Shown here: positions 28,591-38,654 of the stretch, in pieces
How positions within the stretch are numbered: position 1 is the stretch's first letter
How the letters are laid out: each line of letters opens with the position of its first letter
Source: Symsagittifera roscoffensis
Lineage: Eukaryota > Xenacoelomorpha > Acoela > Convolutidae
Length of the DNA stretch: 54,460 bases
Reading direction: 5' to 3'
Assembly (NCBI RefSeq): GCF_963678635.1
Contig: NW_026971109.1
Span: 1 to 54,460, forward strand
Notes under the pieces: model-generated
Seen by the model: only the letters and a program-made list of their open reading frames with translations
The model's database searches: none
What the model was told of the DNA's origin: nothing
Position numbers and translations under genes: made by a program

Positions 28591-29323
28591 AGATGAGCGA
28601 AGAAGAGAAGAGAAGGAGAAAAAACTTGATTGTCTTTGTGTGTAAAAACTTGAACAAATCAACCAAGTTTTGATTATTGAACTTGTTAAACTTTTTGTTT
28701 TGATTTAGTTTGGTCAGACCAAACTTTGAAAATTGTTGCAATTGTTAAAATTGTTGAAATTGTTGATTTTAGTTATGACTATCTATGTATGTATATAAGG
28801 AGCATAGGTGAGTATATTTACCTATTTATTCCCGACTGAAGTTTTTAACCTGTGTAAGACACAAATTCACTGTGTGGCGACATGGTAAGTTTGAGTAAAT
28901 TCGCTCGAGAAGGGTGGGTAACTCAATAACTTTCCTAGCCACAGAGTTTCTTAGTTTTAATATTGAAAGGACCGCATAAATGACTAATTATACTTGGTGA
29001 GTGAAGTTAAGTTAATTTTAACGGGTGCGTGGCCGTGCCACGTCCCACTTTTTAATCACAAAGAGCGAAAAGAAGTTTTATAACAAGACGACGTAAGTAG
29101 TCAGAAAAGAAATTTTATCTAGGACACTCCTCATGGTGCAAATTTTGTGAAAATGTTGAAAGGCAGTGAGATGTAGTACGATGCCATTTGTGAACACGTA
29201 GTGAGTTGAGGTGGAGTAGATAAATTTTATTTTCTTATGCGATTTGTAAGATTGGTTACAGAAAACTGGATACCTACTTGACGATAACCCGGTGTTGTGC
29301 GATCAATAGGGACATTGATGGAG
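28591..29323 (+). other. 3' untranslated region of element 1
   Basis: No genes in 733 bp. Contains AATTGTTG-type near repeats, a natural palindrome AGTTTGGTCAGACCAAACT near 28707, a TATA-like GTATATAAGG near 28792, and several 5' splice-site-like sequences (AGGTGAGTAT, TGGTAAGTTT, TGGTGAGTGA). A CGTGGC/GCCACG hairpin lies near 29026. The stretch is conserved in elements 2 and 3. Confidence 0.65.
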
Positions 29324-29339
29324 ACTTGTCCGGGGAGTA
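29324..29339 (+). other. Polypurine tract before the 3' LTR
   Basis: ACTTGTCCGGGGAGTA directly precedes TGTGCC of the 3' LTR, where plus-strand priming is expected. The purine run is short (GGGGAG). Confidence 0.6.
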
Positions 29340-30225
29340 TGTGCCATTCTGCCGGATGACACAGCGCAACCTTCCCGCGACAGAAAAAAGAGTGACTAAA
29401 GGCCTTATGAACAGAAAAGTGTTGCGACGGAGGGTCAGAATGTTCTAGAATTTTTATTTTTAAAATTTCGATCGGAAGAAGAACATTTCTGAGAAATAGA
29501 AAAAAGACGGCCATTTTGAATAGAAAAGACGAAAATCAGAACAACGATAGAAATTGTGAAGAACAGTTGTATCAGAGACATAAAATTACGAAGCCTCTTA
29601 TCGTGGCAATAACACACGATAAGGACCTTAGCGACAGATATTTGTGGAGACGGAGGCTTCAGTGGGGGGAAGAGAAATACCACGGAACCCTCCCGGGACA
29701 CGAAATATAGGAGATAAGAGTGTTATCTCGAGAAAATCACGGGAGCGGAGGCTTGGTCCCCCAGAGACTGTTATATGTGAAGGGACTGGGTAAACTAACT
29801 ATAACAGCTGCTGTAATGTCCTAGATATTAATTAAACACCGATATTATTTCAATATTTCAGAGCATGAGTAGATAGAAAAAGGAAAGGGTCAATCCATCT
29901 CCAATGGATTTAATATAAAATTGTCACACAAAAACATATAAAAATAGGTTGTTCGAGCCGTGTTTTTAATGACAATCACGTAGTCTGAGGATCCGAGACT
30001 CAGCTATGTGGTTGTGTTCGCATGTAAACGAAAGCTGATCAAAAGTCGTTTGACTGATGGCCTAAAAATGGTAACTTTTTACTTTGCCCTAGACAGACCA
30101 GAAAATCAACTGGCAAGGTCGAGACGGTGAAAAACGAGTAGAATTAAGGTAACTGACGCCTGCCAGTCGTTAATAGGTACTTTTTCTACGCTCCGTCGCT
30201 GTGTGATATTTGGGCGAATGTTACA
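29340..30225 (+). repeat. 3' LTR of element 1
   Basis: 886 bp, TGTGCC to TTACA, collinear with the 5' LTR with about ten differences (for example CACACGATAAGG here, CACACAATAAGG there). The U3 hairpin CTTATCGTG/CACGATAAG is perfect here (29597-29623). Confidence 0.9.
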
Positions 30226-30342
30226 GGAGAATATCACACGTGGCTACGATATTCTCCTGTAACCACGTGTGATTGACGCTGAAGCATTACAGACAGAGTG
30301 GATGCTTCACTCTGTCTGTAAGCATCCACAGACAGAGTGAAG

Positions 30343-30505
30343 ACATCAGGATGGAGAAATGATGGAATGAAGATGAGCGAAGAAGAGAAGAGAAGGAGAA
30401 AAAACTTGATTGTCTTTGTGTGTAAAAACTTGAACAAATCAACCAAGTTTTGATTATTGAACTTGTTAAACTTTTTGTTTTGATTTAGTTTGGTCAGACC
30501 AAACT
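30343..30505 (+). repeat. Copy of the ORF2 3' end and start of the 3' UTR
   Basis: Matches 28563-28725 over 163 bp, starting ACATCAGGATGG and ending ACCAAACT. Confidence 0.85.
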
Positions 30506-30515
30506 AAATCAAAAC
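30477..30515. repeat. 18-bp perfect palindrome
   Basis: GTTTTGATTTAGTTTGGT, three bases (CAG), then its exact complement. The normal 3' UTR has only the inner 8-bp arms; the outer 10 bp on the right replace the normal sequence, as if a strand folded on itself and was extended. Confidence 0.85.
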
Positions 30516-30524
30516 TAAACCTCT

Positions 30525-30870
30525 AAGGAAGGGGTCAATCCATCTCCAATGGATTTAATATAAAACTGTCACACAAAAACATATAAAAATAGGTTGTTCG
30601 AGCCGTGTTTTTAATGACAATCACGTAGTCTGAGGATCCGAGACTCAGCTATGTGGTTGTGTTCGCATGTAAGCGAAAGCTGATCAAAAGTCGTTTGACT
30701 GATGGCCTAAAAATGGTAACTTTTTACTTTGCCCTAGACAGACCAGAAAATCAACTGGCAAGGTCGAGACGGTGAAAAACGAGTAGAATTAAGGTAACTG
30801 ACGCCTGCCAGTCGTTAATAGGTACTTTTTCTACGCTCCGTCGCTGTGTGATATTTGGGCGAATGTTACA
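30525..30870 (+). repeat. LTR fragment lacking U3
   Basis: Matches 34255-34600. It contains the TATA-like box and ends TTACA, followed by TAGACGTTT as in the leader. It starts abruptly after the palindrome at 30477-30515. Confidence 0.85.
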
Positions 30871-30906
30871 TAGACGTTTCGCCCAAATATGACACAGCGA
30901 CGGAGC
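30835..30906. repeat. 28-bp foldback of the LTR end
   Basis: 30835-30862 (GCTCCGTCGCTG...) is repeated inverted at 30879-30906 with one mismatch, around a loop that contains the LTR end. The inverted arm leads straight into the rRNA-containing segment. Confidence 0.85.
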
Positions 30907-30928
30907 AGGTACAATCCTGAAGCAGGTA

Positions 30929-31195
30929 CAACACGGGAAATCTCACCAGGTCCAGACATCTTAAGGATTGACAGATTGATGATCTTTCATGATTATATGG
31001 GCGGTGGTGCATGGCCGTTCTTAGTTAGTGGAGTGATCTGTCTGGTTAATTCCGATAACGAACGAGATCTTGATCATCTAAATAGTGCCATTCTCGTTAG
31101 AGTATTGGTTACTTCTTAGAGGTACTATGTGCAATTAAATAGCACAAGTGAAGTGAGGCTATAACAGGTCTGTGATGCCCTTAGATGTCCTGGAC
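30929..31195 (+). rRNA. 18S rRNA fragment A (captured, non-functional)
   Basis: Carries universal eukaryotic small-subunit signatures in order: CAACACGGGAAA, CCAGGTCCAGACAT, GGATTGACAGATTGAT, GGTGGTGCATGGCCGTTC, CTGGTTAATTCCGATAACG, ACTTCTTAGAGG, AACAGGTCTGTGATGCCC and TTAGATGTCC. It covers only part of the 3' half and is AT-rich and divergent between these blocks. It breaks off at 31195 into CATAGACGTTTT, a piece of LTR/leader. Confidence 0.88.
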
Positions 31196-31244
31196 ATAGA
31201 CGTTTTCACACAGCGACGGAGCAGGTACAATCCTGAAGCAGGTA

Positions 31245-31317
31245 CAACACAGGAAATCTCACCAGGTCCAGACATCTTAAGGATTGACAGATTGATGATC
31301 TTTCATGATTATATGGG
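31245..31317 (+). rRNA. 18S rRNA fragment B, repeat of the start of fragment A
   Basis: Repeats 30929-31001 nearly exactly (CAACACAGG for CAACACGGG). Both copies are preceded by the same ACACAGCGACGGAGC (inverted LTR) and GCAGGTACAA repeats, so the join was duplicated too. Confidence 0.85.
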
Positions 31318-31472
31318 GGATAACCTTGGCCTATATGGTCCGGGTAATCACCTAAAATTCATGAGCGTGAAGGGGATCGAATGTTGTAACTTGCATTCGT
31401 GAACCAGGAATTCCTAGTACTCGGTAGTCAACAACTACTAGGGATTACGTCCCTGCCCTTTGTACACACCGC
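31318..31472 (+). rRNA. 18S rRNA fragment C, nearer the 3' end
   Basis: Continues after a skip: CCGGGTAATC, GGGGATCGA, CAGGAATTCCTAGTA, GATTACGTCCCTGCCC and TTTGTACACACCGCC, the conserved helix 44 region. Together A and C would span several hundred bases of 18S with a deletion between. The flanks are element sequence. Confidence 0.88.
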
Positions 31473-31488
31473 CAAAGGGCAGGGACGT
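31447..31488. repeat. 16-bp foldback at the 18S/ORF2 join
   Basis: ACGTCCCTGCCCTTTG (18S) is followed after 10 nt by its exact complement, then CTGTAA and ORF2 sequence at 31495. It has the same form as the other snap-back joins. Confidence 0.85.
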
Positions 31489-31494
31489 CTGTAA

Positions 31495-32965
31495 GCATCG
31501 ACAACTGGCACGATTGTATGGAAGATTAAGCATGTCAGATAAGAGTGCCATGGAATTGGTCGCAGACTGCCATGGGGTGACGGACGTAAACCTGATCACA
31601 GCCTTGGGATTTTGTAGCATGACGAGTTCGATAGAATCGCTCGAGCGCTTGGAGCGTGCCCATGAGCTAGTGACGTCCCTCAGCGTGGAGATATTCCCTG
31701 GAGCATTACAGACAGAGCAAAAGATTGGAGGCTGGCGAGAAGCCCTAGAGAATGAAATGAATCTGAAGGATAGTGAAGCCTATCACAGACCTACTGGTTC
31801 AAAATATATGGTGGGTTCAAGCTCCGCGCCATACTGTAATAGCAAGTATCCAACGCACATGGTAGTGATGGATGCGAGGACACAACAAGTGTTGGTTGAC
31901 CAACTTTTCTCTGTGCCAAAGTGCGTGAGGTTGGCCAGAATGTCAGAAAGGTCATATGACTTGTTGGCAAAGATCTTTCGGGCAGTCCCGAAGAGATCCG
32001 AAGGCGAGTTGCAAGACGTTGTGGGTGAAGAGTTCATGAGACTGAACGAAGGCAACGTGAGTGAGTTCCAGAAGCAGAAAGCGAGTGGAGCGTTACCCAC
32101 TGAATTCCCCACCATAGAAGAGAAAGACGACCTACATAGAATTCTGATGGAAGTGGAACCGTTACTGGGAGCCTCAGGGTATCGGACCCGAAGGAACATA
32201 GTGAGAACCCATGGGGAGTATCCTTGCCACTGCTTAGCGCAGACGTTGTGGTACCCCAAACGCGGGAATCTGATCCTAGTATGGGACGTGGAGGATTTGT
32301 ACTCCACGGGGTTGCCCGATCAGAATCAACCAGTGTCAATCGTGGTGGTTAGCGCCATGCTAGCGGTGAGATGGTTGGAGGCTAACGCAGACACAAGTGA
32401 GCAGGAGACGGCCGTGCCGACTCCCGAACAGCTGAGCAACGTGAAAATGAGTCGTGAATTGGATCTTTTCAGAACCACCTGCAAGGTTCTGAGAATACCT
32501 AAAGCCATTGAAAGAATATGGTCAAGGCAAAGATTGATGCCTTGGTTCCGTGCAGTGATGACATCTTGGATGTATGAACGCGCGAAGCGTCACATGTCAA
32601 GGAACAGGGAAGCCTATCAATCTTTCCAGCTAGACAGAGGACCAGGAGCCTATAAGAGAGCTTTCCTGACGCATAGAAACGCGGTCACCACGGCGGTGAA
32701 GCGAGTAGCTGGAGCGCCTTGTGTTACTGAAGATGAAAAGAAAGAGGTCTTAAGAGCTGACCTAGAACGAAACGTGAGCCTATGCCTTCACAACAGCTTT
32801 TGCAGGAACCGGGAGCAGAAGGTGAATGTGGACTTGCTACCTTGTTGCAAACCGAGGCTGTTGGAACAGGAGGGTTGGGGCACGGCCCGCAACTCTCTGG
32901 ACATGTTAGAGAAAGTTCTGGAAGACAGTGACGCTGAACATCAGGATGGAGAAATGATGGAATGA
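31495..32965 (+). pseudogene. ORF2 C-terminal copy of element 3
   Basis: Open in the ORF2 frame from HRQLARLYGRLSM to the shared TGA, about 490 residues. It matches 27120-28590 of element 1 almost base for base. The ATG at 31460 that opens the frame lies in the 18S part and is accidental. The N-terminal three quarters of ORF2 are missing, so no function is expected. Confidence 0.8.
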
Positions 32966-33714
32966 AGATGAGCGAAGAAGAGAAGAGAAGGAGAAAAAAC
33001 TTGATTGTCTTTGTGTGTAAAAACTTGAACAAATCAACCAAGTTTTGATTATTGAACTTGTTAAACTTTTTGTTTTGATTTAGTTTGGTCAGACCAAACT
33101 TTGAAAATTGTTGCAATTGTTAAAATTGTTGAAATTGTTGATTTTAGTTATGACTATCTATGTATGTATATAAGGAGCATAGGTGAGTATATTTACCTAT
33201 TTATTCCCGACTGAAGTTTTTAACCTGTGTAAGACACAAATTCACTGTGTGGCGACATGGTAAGTTTGAGTAAATTCGCTCGAGAAGGGTGGGTAACTCA
33301 ATAACTTTCCTAGCCACAGAGTTTCTTAGTTTTAATATTGAAAGGACCGCATAAATGACTAATTATACTTGGTGAGTGAAGTTAAGTTAATTTTAACGGG
33401 TGCGTGGCCGTGCCACGTCCCACTTTTTAATCACAAAGAGCGAAAAGAAGTTTTATAACAAGACGACGTAAGTAGTCAGAAAAGAAATTTTATCTAGGAC
33501 ACTCCTCATGGTGCAAATTTTGTGAAAATGTTGAAAGGCAGTGAGATGTAGTACGATGCCATTTGTGAACACGTAGCGAGTTGAGGTGGAGTAGATAAAT
33601 TTCATTTTCTTATGTGATTTGTAAGATTGGTTACAGAAAACTGGATACCTACTTGACGATAACCCGGTGTTGTGCGATCAATAGGGACATTGATGGAGAC
33701 TTGTCCGGGGAGTA
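32966..33714 (+). other. 3' UTR and polypurine tract of element 3
   Basis: Matches 28591-29339. The PPT is at 33699-33714, directly before the LTR. No genes. Confidence 0.8.
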
Positions 33715-34600
33715 TGTGCCATTCTGCCGGATGACACAGCACAACCTTCCCGCGACAGAAAAAAGAGTGACCAAAGGCCTTATGAACAGAAAAGTGTTGC
33801 GACGGAGGGTCAGAATGTTCTAGAATTTTTATTTTTAAAATTTCGATCGGAAGAAGAACATTTCTGAGAAATAGAAAAAAGACGGCCATTTTGAATAGAA
33901 AAGACGAAAATCAGAACAACGATAGAAATTGTGAAGAACAGTTGTATCAGAGACAGAAAATTACGAAGCCTCTTATCGTGGCAATAACACACGATAAGAA
34001 CCGTAGCGACAGATATTTGTGGAGACGGAGGCTTCAGTGGGGGGAAGAGAAATACCACGGAACCCTCCCGGGACACGAAATATAGGAGATAAGAGTGTTA
34101 TCTCGAGAAAATCACGGGAGCGGAGGCTTGGTCCCCCAGAGACTGTTATATGTGAAGGGACTGGGTAAACTAACTATAACAGCTGCTGTAATGTCCTAGA
34201 TATTAATTAAACACCGATATTATTTCAATATTTCAGAGCATGAGTAGATAGAAAAAGGAAGGGGTCAATCCATCTCCAATGGATTTAATATAAAACTGTC
34301 ACACAAAAACATATAAAAATAGGTTGTTCGAGCCGTGTTTTTAATGACAATCACGTAGTCTGAGGATCCGAGACTCAGCTATGTGGTTGTGTTCGCATGT
34401 AAGCGAAAGCTGATCAAAAGTCGTTTGACTGATGGCCTAAAAATGGTAACTTTTTACTTTGCCCTAGACAGACCAGAAAATCAACTGGCAAGGTCGAGAC
34501 GGTGAAAAACGAGTAGAATTAAGGTAACTGACGCCCGCCAGTCGTTAATAGGTACTTTTTCTACGCTCCGTCGCTGTGTGATATTTGGGCGAATGTTACA
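33715..34600 (+). repeat. 3' LTR of element 3
   Basis: 886 bp, TGTGCC to TTACA, with the same internal hairpins and TATA-like box as the other LTRs. It is followed by 14 bp of leader-like sequence before a foldback. Confidence 0.9.
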
Positions 34601-34661
34601 TAGACGTTTTTATGTAACATTCGCCCAAATATGTTTTTCCCTTTCTTTTTCATTCGCCCAT
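34581..34661. other. LTR-LTR junction with a 21-bp foldback
   Basis: 34581-34601 is repeated inverted and perfect at 34612-34632 around AGACGTTTTT. The normal leader has CATA...TATG here, which could have primed the foldback. 34633-34661 is pyrimidine-rich filler with another inverted LTR scrap (CATTCGCCCA). Confidence 0.8.
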
Positions 34662-35524
34662 CAGCACAACCTTCCCGCGACAGAAAAAAGAGTGACTAAA
34701 GGCCTTATGAACAGAAAAGTGTTGCGACGGAGGGTCAGAATGTTCTAGAATTTTTATTTTTAAAATTTCGATTGGAAGAAGAACATTTCTGAGAAATAGA
34801 GAAAAGACGGCCATTTTGAATAGAAAAGACGAAAATCAGAACAACGATAGAAATTGTGAAGAACAGTTGTATCAGAGACAGAAAATTACGAAGCCTCTTA
34901 TCGTGGCAATAACACACGATAAGGACCTTAGCGACAGATTTTTGTGGAGACGGAGGCTTCAGTGGGGGGAAGAGAAATACCACGGAACCCTCCCGGGACA
35001 CGAAATATAGGAGATAAGAGTGTTATCTCGAGAAAATCACGGGAGCGGAGGCTTGGTCCCCCAGAGACTGTTATATGTGAAGGGACTGGGTAAACTAACT
35101 ATAACAGCTGCTGTAATGTCCTAGATATTAATTAAACACCGATATTATTTGATATTTCAGAGCATGAGTAGATAGAAAAAGGGAAGGGTCAATCCATCTC
35201 CAATGGATTTAATATAAAACTGTCACACAAAAACATATAAAAATAGGTTATTCGAGCCGTGGTTTTAATGACAATCACGTAGTCTGAGGATCCGAGACTC
35301 AGCTATGTGGTTGTGTTCGCATGTAAACGAAAGCTGATCAAAAGTCGTTTGACTGATGGCCTAAAAATGGTAACTTTTTACTTTGCCCTAGACAGACCAG
35401 AAAATCAATTGGCAAGGTCGAGACGGTGAAAAACGAGTAAAATTAAGGTAACTGACGCCTGCCAGTCGTTAATAGGTACTTTTTCTACGCTCCGTCGCTG
35501 TGTGATATTTGGGCGAATGTTACA
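34662..35524 (+). repeat. 5' LTR of element 2, 5'-truncated
   Basis: Begins at CAGCACAACC, corresponding to base 23 of the complete LTR, and ends TTACA. The TATA-like box is at 35235-35244. The lost end coincides with the foldback junction. Confidence 0.88.
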
Positions 35525-35536
35525 TAGACGTTTTTA

Positions 35537-35554
35537 TGGCGCTCCTGGGTGGGC
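35537..35554 (+). other. Candidate tRNA primer-binding site of element 2
   Basis: TGGCGCTCCTGGGTGGGC, identical to element 1 and again 12 nt after the LTR. Confidence 0.5.
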
Positions 35555-37573
35555 ATGTTAAAGGCATGAAACCATCATGATCAGCAAGCGTTTCAGCGAC
35601 GTACCCTCCGCTCCGGTCGTAAGCCCGAGTTAGAGGCCTTAATGACCGTTGTTGCACTAGGGGGAAGGTGCGTACCCTCCGTCTAGTGCAATTTAGCTTT
35701 TTAACTTAGTTAACACCGAAAATTCCGGGGGCCGGAGGGTTAGTTGGGAAATCTAGAGCCCGCTTGTCCTGAGGTCCCAGGACCAAAAACAATTAAAGAG
35801 AAAGCGTAAAACCAAACAAAAATAGTGTATAACCAAGAAAAAGCCAAAAATAAATTTATTTGAAAACAAAAAAGTACGAAAAACAGTAAAAAAATCCAAA
35901 AAAGACCAAAAACAGTAAAAAACATAAAGTGACAGTTTATATGTTATTTCCGGACGAGATGTGATCTGACCTTCCTATTTGTTGTTGTTTCAGATTGATT
36001 TATATCGTTTCTGATAGAGAGATTGTGTGTTTTGGTGAAGGGTTGGGTACCCTCCCTCGAGTGTAATTTGAGTGTTTAAGCACGTTAATGGTGATTTTGC
36101 CGGTGACCGGAGGGTAGAGTGGCAGGCTGATCAACGTGTTCCACACTCAACAGGGACATCCAGGACAACATCCGCAACGACTGTTGGGTATCGTTGAAGC
36201 AATTTTAGTATCGTTCGGGTACTATTTCCTTAAAACTTAAGTGGTGGGGGGCACGATTGGCGCGGTCCGATTGTACCCTCCATCGATTACAAATTTCCGA
36301 GTTAAGGGTCTTAATTCGGATATTTTGGTGCAAAGGAGGGTATAGTACTATTTATTAACGACTATTTATAGATTATTGTCCTTACTATATATTACTTATC
36401 TCCTATTTAGACCCAAGAAACACCCATTTTTTGTCGAAAATTACCAATTTTCGACCAAACTGTAGACCCCCAAATTTTCGGATATCCGAGCTTTTCCGAT
36501 AGGCAAAAAGCTTTTATATAGAGAGTAGCCACGTAGTTCGATCCCCTTTATTAAAGAAACCGCGTGAGCAAAGATTCAGTAGAAGTTGGAAAAACGAGAA
36601 TTTTTCGACCAAAATTTTGATAATTTTCTATATTTTGTCAATCTGTTTTGGGGATCGAGTTTTTGAGTTTTTAGAGTTAGAGCAATAAAATTTTTTGCGT
36701 TAGGAGCGTGCTAGCATAACGTGCTCGGTTACTAGAGAAATTTTTGGGCAACCCTCCGAGTAGCTCCGTGGATAGAGCTAACGACTTAAGGTTTGGAAAA
36801 GGAAGGAATCGGAGGGTCCAAATTTGATAGTTTTTGGCCAAATTTTTGTTTATAAAGCAATTTTGGTCCGATTTTTTGCATTATTCCAGTGCCGTACAGG
36901 GCTGCTACGCTCATTTCAAGTATTTTTAGGCACTTTCGACAGGAATTTCGGAAAAAGTCTTTCAGAACCTATATAGGTGGTGAAAAAAGGCCATTTTGAC
37001 GAACGCGTTTTTGGCGATTTCTCAAAGATTAGTTATCCGATCGGGATAATTTTGGTACCATAAGTCGACATTTTTGACCAATTTTCCGAATCGCAACCGT
37101 TTTTGGGTCAATTATTTCTGAAAAGAAAAATTTTTTTAGAATTTGTTGGTTCGGAGGGTCCAAATCACGGGCAACCCTCCGAGCGGCAGAAAATTATATC
37201 AAAACATCTTTTTATTCAACTGGGAAGGTTGACCGTGTCAGCCAACCTAGTTTTAAGTCAGGTAGACCGCTTTCAGAGGCTTTACTGCGGTGATTTAACC
37301 TTTTTTTTATTTTGGGGGAACCCTCCGAAGTGACCCTCCGGAGTCAGCTAAACCCTTTAACAACCCTCCTTAGTGGAAAATTTTCACGAAATCACCCTAA
37401 GAAGTTGATACAGCTCCCCCTAGAACCCTTAGCTTATTTTGACGCTTTTTGAAGCTAGTAGGAGAACCTTCCAAGTGAGATCGGAAAATTTGAAAATTTT
37501 GGAGGTACCCTCCGAAGTGACCCTCCGGAGCGTATTAAGCATCTTATTGACCCTCCTTAGTAAATTTAGGGGG

Positions 37574-37650
37574 ACCCTCCGAAGTAACTTGGGTGATTAA
37601 GATACCCTCCTAAGTAACTTGAGTGATTGAGGTACCCTCCGAGGTAACCC
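37574..37650 (+). repeat. 30-bp tandem repeat in the leader, element 2
   Basis: Two units (37574, 37604) and a partial unit at 37634, one fewer than element 1. Confidence 0.8.
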
Positions 37651-37890
37651 TCCGGAGTGTCTTAAACCTTCTAGCGACCCTCCTTGTAAGAGACTTGAGT
37701 AAACCTTCTGTGGCAATTTGGGAAACGGAAAATATCCATTTAATTAGGATCATATTAGGATATTAGGCGTGCTTATCAGGATCAGAAGAACCCATTCTGA
37801 CCCGGAAATTCGTGATCAACTTTGGATTCTATATTGGGTGTATTAGAAGTACCCGAACAAAATTTTTTTTGATTGTGATTTTGGTTGAGT

Positions 37891-38047
37891 GGTTGCCTTG
37901 AGCTACTTAATAGGAAGTTCGGGCAATCCGGGAACAAATAGAGGAAGACCTCGGTGGGTGTATTAAGCAAATACACACCCACTTGAGAAGAAAAATTGTT
38001 CCCTACTCTCGTGCACTTGGAGCAGTCCGAGTGTGGGAGAGCTTTTT
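37891..38047 (+). ncRNA. Structured RNA-like repeat A
   Basis: About 157 nt. Stems seen: TTGCC-t-TGAGCT with AGTTC-GGGCAA; GGGAACAA with TTGTTCCC, enclosing GTGGGTGTATT with AATACACACCCAC; then CTCTC...CACTTGGA with TCCGAGTG...GAGAG; then TTTTT. Compared with repeat B, paired positions change together. A box A-like TGGTTGAGTGG lies at 37882-37892. No known RNA family recognised. Confidence 0.45.
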
Positions 38048-38075
38048 CATAGACTTGACGAATTTTCGACCAAGA

Positions 38076-38230
38076 GGTTGCCTTGAGCTACTTAGTAGGA
38101 CAGCTCGGGCAATCGCGGGACACCCAAAAGAAGACCTCGGTGGGTGTATTAGGCAGATACACACCCACTTGAGAAGACTGTGTCCTGGGCTTCGTTCTTT
38201 CGGATCGTTCCGATTGGGGGAAGTCTTTTT
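38076..38230 (+). ncRNA. Structured RNA-like repeat B
   Basis: About 155 nt, starting with the same GGTTGCCTTGAGCTACTTA as repeat A. The second stem is GGGACAC with GTGTCC, different bases but the same pairing as in A. The last hairpin is TCGGA/TCCGA inside CTTC/GAAG, followed by TTTTT. It lacks the box A-like sequence upstream. Confidence 0.45.
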
Positions 38231-38654
38231 CTTTAAGACTAAGTTTTATTTATCTATTTCTGAATATTCACTGCTTTTTATCAAAGATTGTTTAATTTTA
38301 ACAAAGCAGTGACTTGATAAATTGTGTGGCGATAAATTGATACTGACAAAAGGTCGCTGTCACCTGTAGGATATTCTTATCTGATTATCGATTGTGTTTT
38401 GTGTACTGATTATATCTTGTGGAAACTTAGTGTTACTGTTATATTATACAACCGGGTTGAGTTAGCATTATATCAATACTGGGTAGACCCTGTGTGTAAC
38501 TTTAGCTGAGTCACTAGTTTAGTCGTGAGAGATCTAAGAGACATTTTGATACTGACGGAATCGAGTAGGCAGCGTTAAGTGATTCAACTAAAACTTGTTT
38601 GTGGTGCGTTTGCATTGCCATCAAATTACGAATATTTTCATTTTGTAAAAAACT

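Larger units (their letters stand above)
2975..30225 (+). mobile_element. Element 1: giant Ty3/gypsy retrotransposon, defective
   Basis: Two 886-bp LTRs in direct orientation flank a 25.5-kb interior: leader, gag, protease, reverse transcriptase, RNase H, spacer, integrase, acidic tail, macro domain, gap, ORF2, 3' UTR and polypurine tract. About ten mismatches between the LTRs were seen by eye, suggesting insertion that is not brand new. Coding capacity is broken by TAG codons at 8713, 10498, 18652, 21771 and 26416, by one-base shifts near 13216 (repeated in the tandem copies), 21815 and 25573, and by an internal ORF2 deletion at 24297. It also carries three extra 2450-bp tandem copies. Flanking bases (ATAGT and GGAGA) do not form a target duplication, because the right junction is rearranged. 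Confidence 0.85.
30226..30524 (+). other. Scrambled junction with snap-back repeats
   Basis: No gene. 30223-30235 is repeated inverted at 30248-30260 (13 bp), and the interleaved 30233-30243 is inverted at 30263-30273 (11 bp). ACAGACAGAGTG occurs at 30289, inverted at 30308 and direct again at 30328. GCATTACAGACAGAG also occurs in ORF2 near 27328. A piece of the ORF2 end follows at 30343. It looks like short element-derived strands joined by repeated template switching. Confidence 0.65.
30525..34600 (+). mobile_element. Element 3: chimeric, 5'-truncated retrocopy
   Basis: Composed of an R-U5 LTR piece (30525-30870), 18S rRNA fragments, ORF2 from 31495 on, 3' UTR, PPT and a full 3' LTR. The two LTR parts share markers absent from element 1 LTRs (GGAAGGGGTC, GTAAGCGAAAG). 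31495-34600 is collinear with 27120-30225 at a constant offset of 4375. The layout suits a reverse transcript that switched templates among element RNA and rRNA. Confidence 0.6.
35525..38654 (+). promoter_or_regulatory. 5' leader of element 2
   Basis: 3.1 kb without genes, with the same ACCCTCC/GGAGGGT motifs as element 1. It has an additional block of about 0.63 kb (about 37866-38491) absent from element 1, holding two structured RNA-like repeats. Further hairpins in it are AGTCTT/AAGACT near 38222 and CACTGCTTT/AAAGCAGTG near 38269-38312. Confidence 0.7.

Noticed and set aside
30929-31472. A functional 18S rRNA gene
   Set aside because: Fragments are discontinuous, one is duplicated, and there are no 5' half, ITS or 28S parts; the flanks are retrotransposon.
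37103-38312. Frames of 66-109 codons in the element 2 leader
   Set aside because: They are not conserved in element 1, cross the structured RNA repeats and motif array, and show no protein-like composition.
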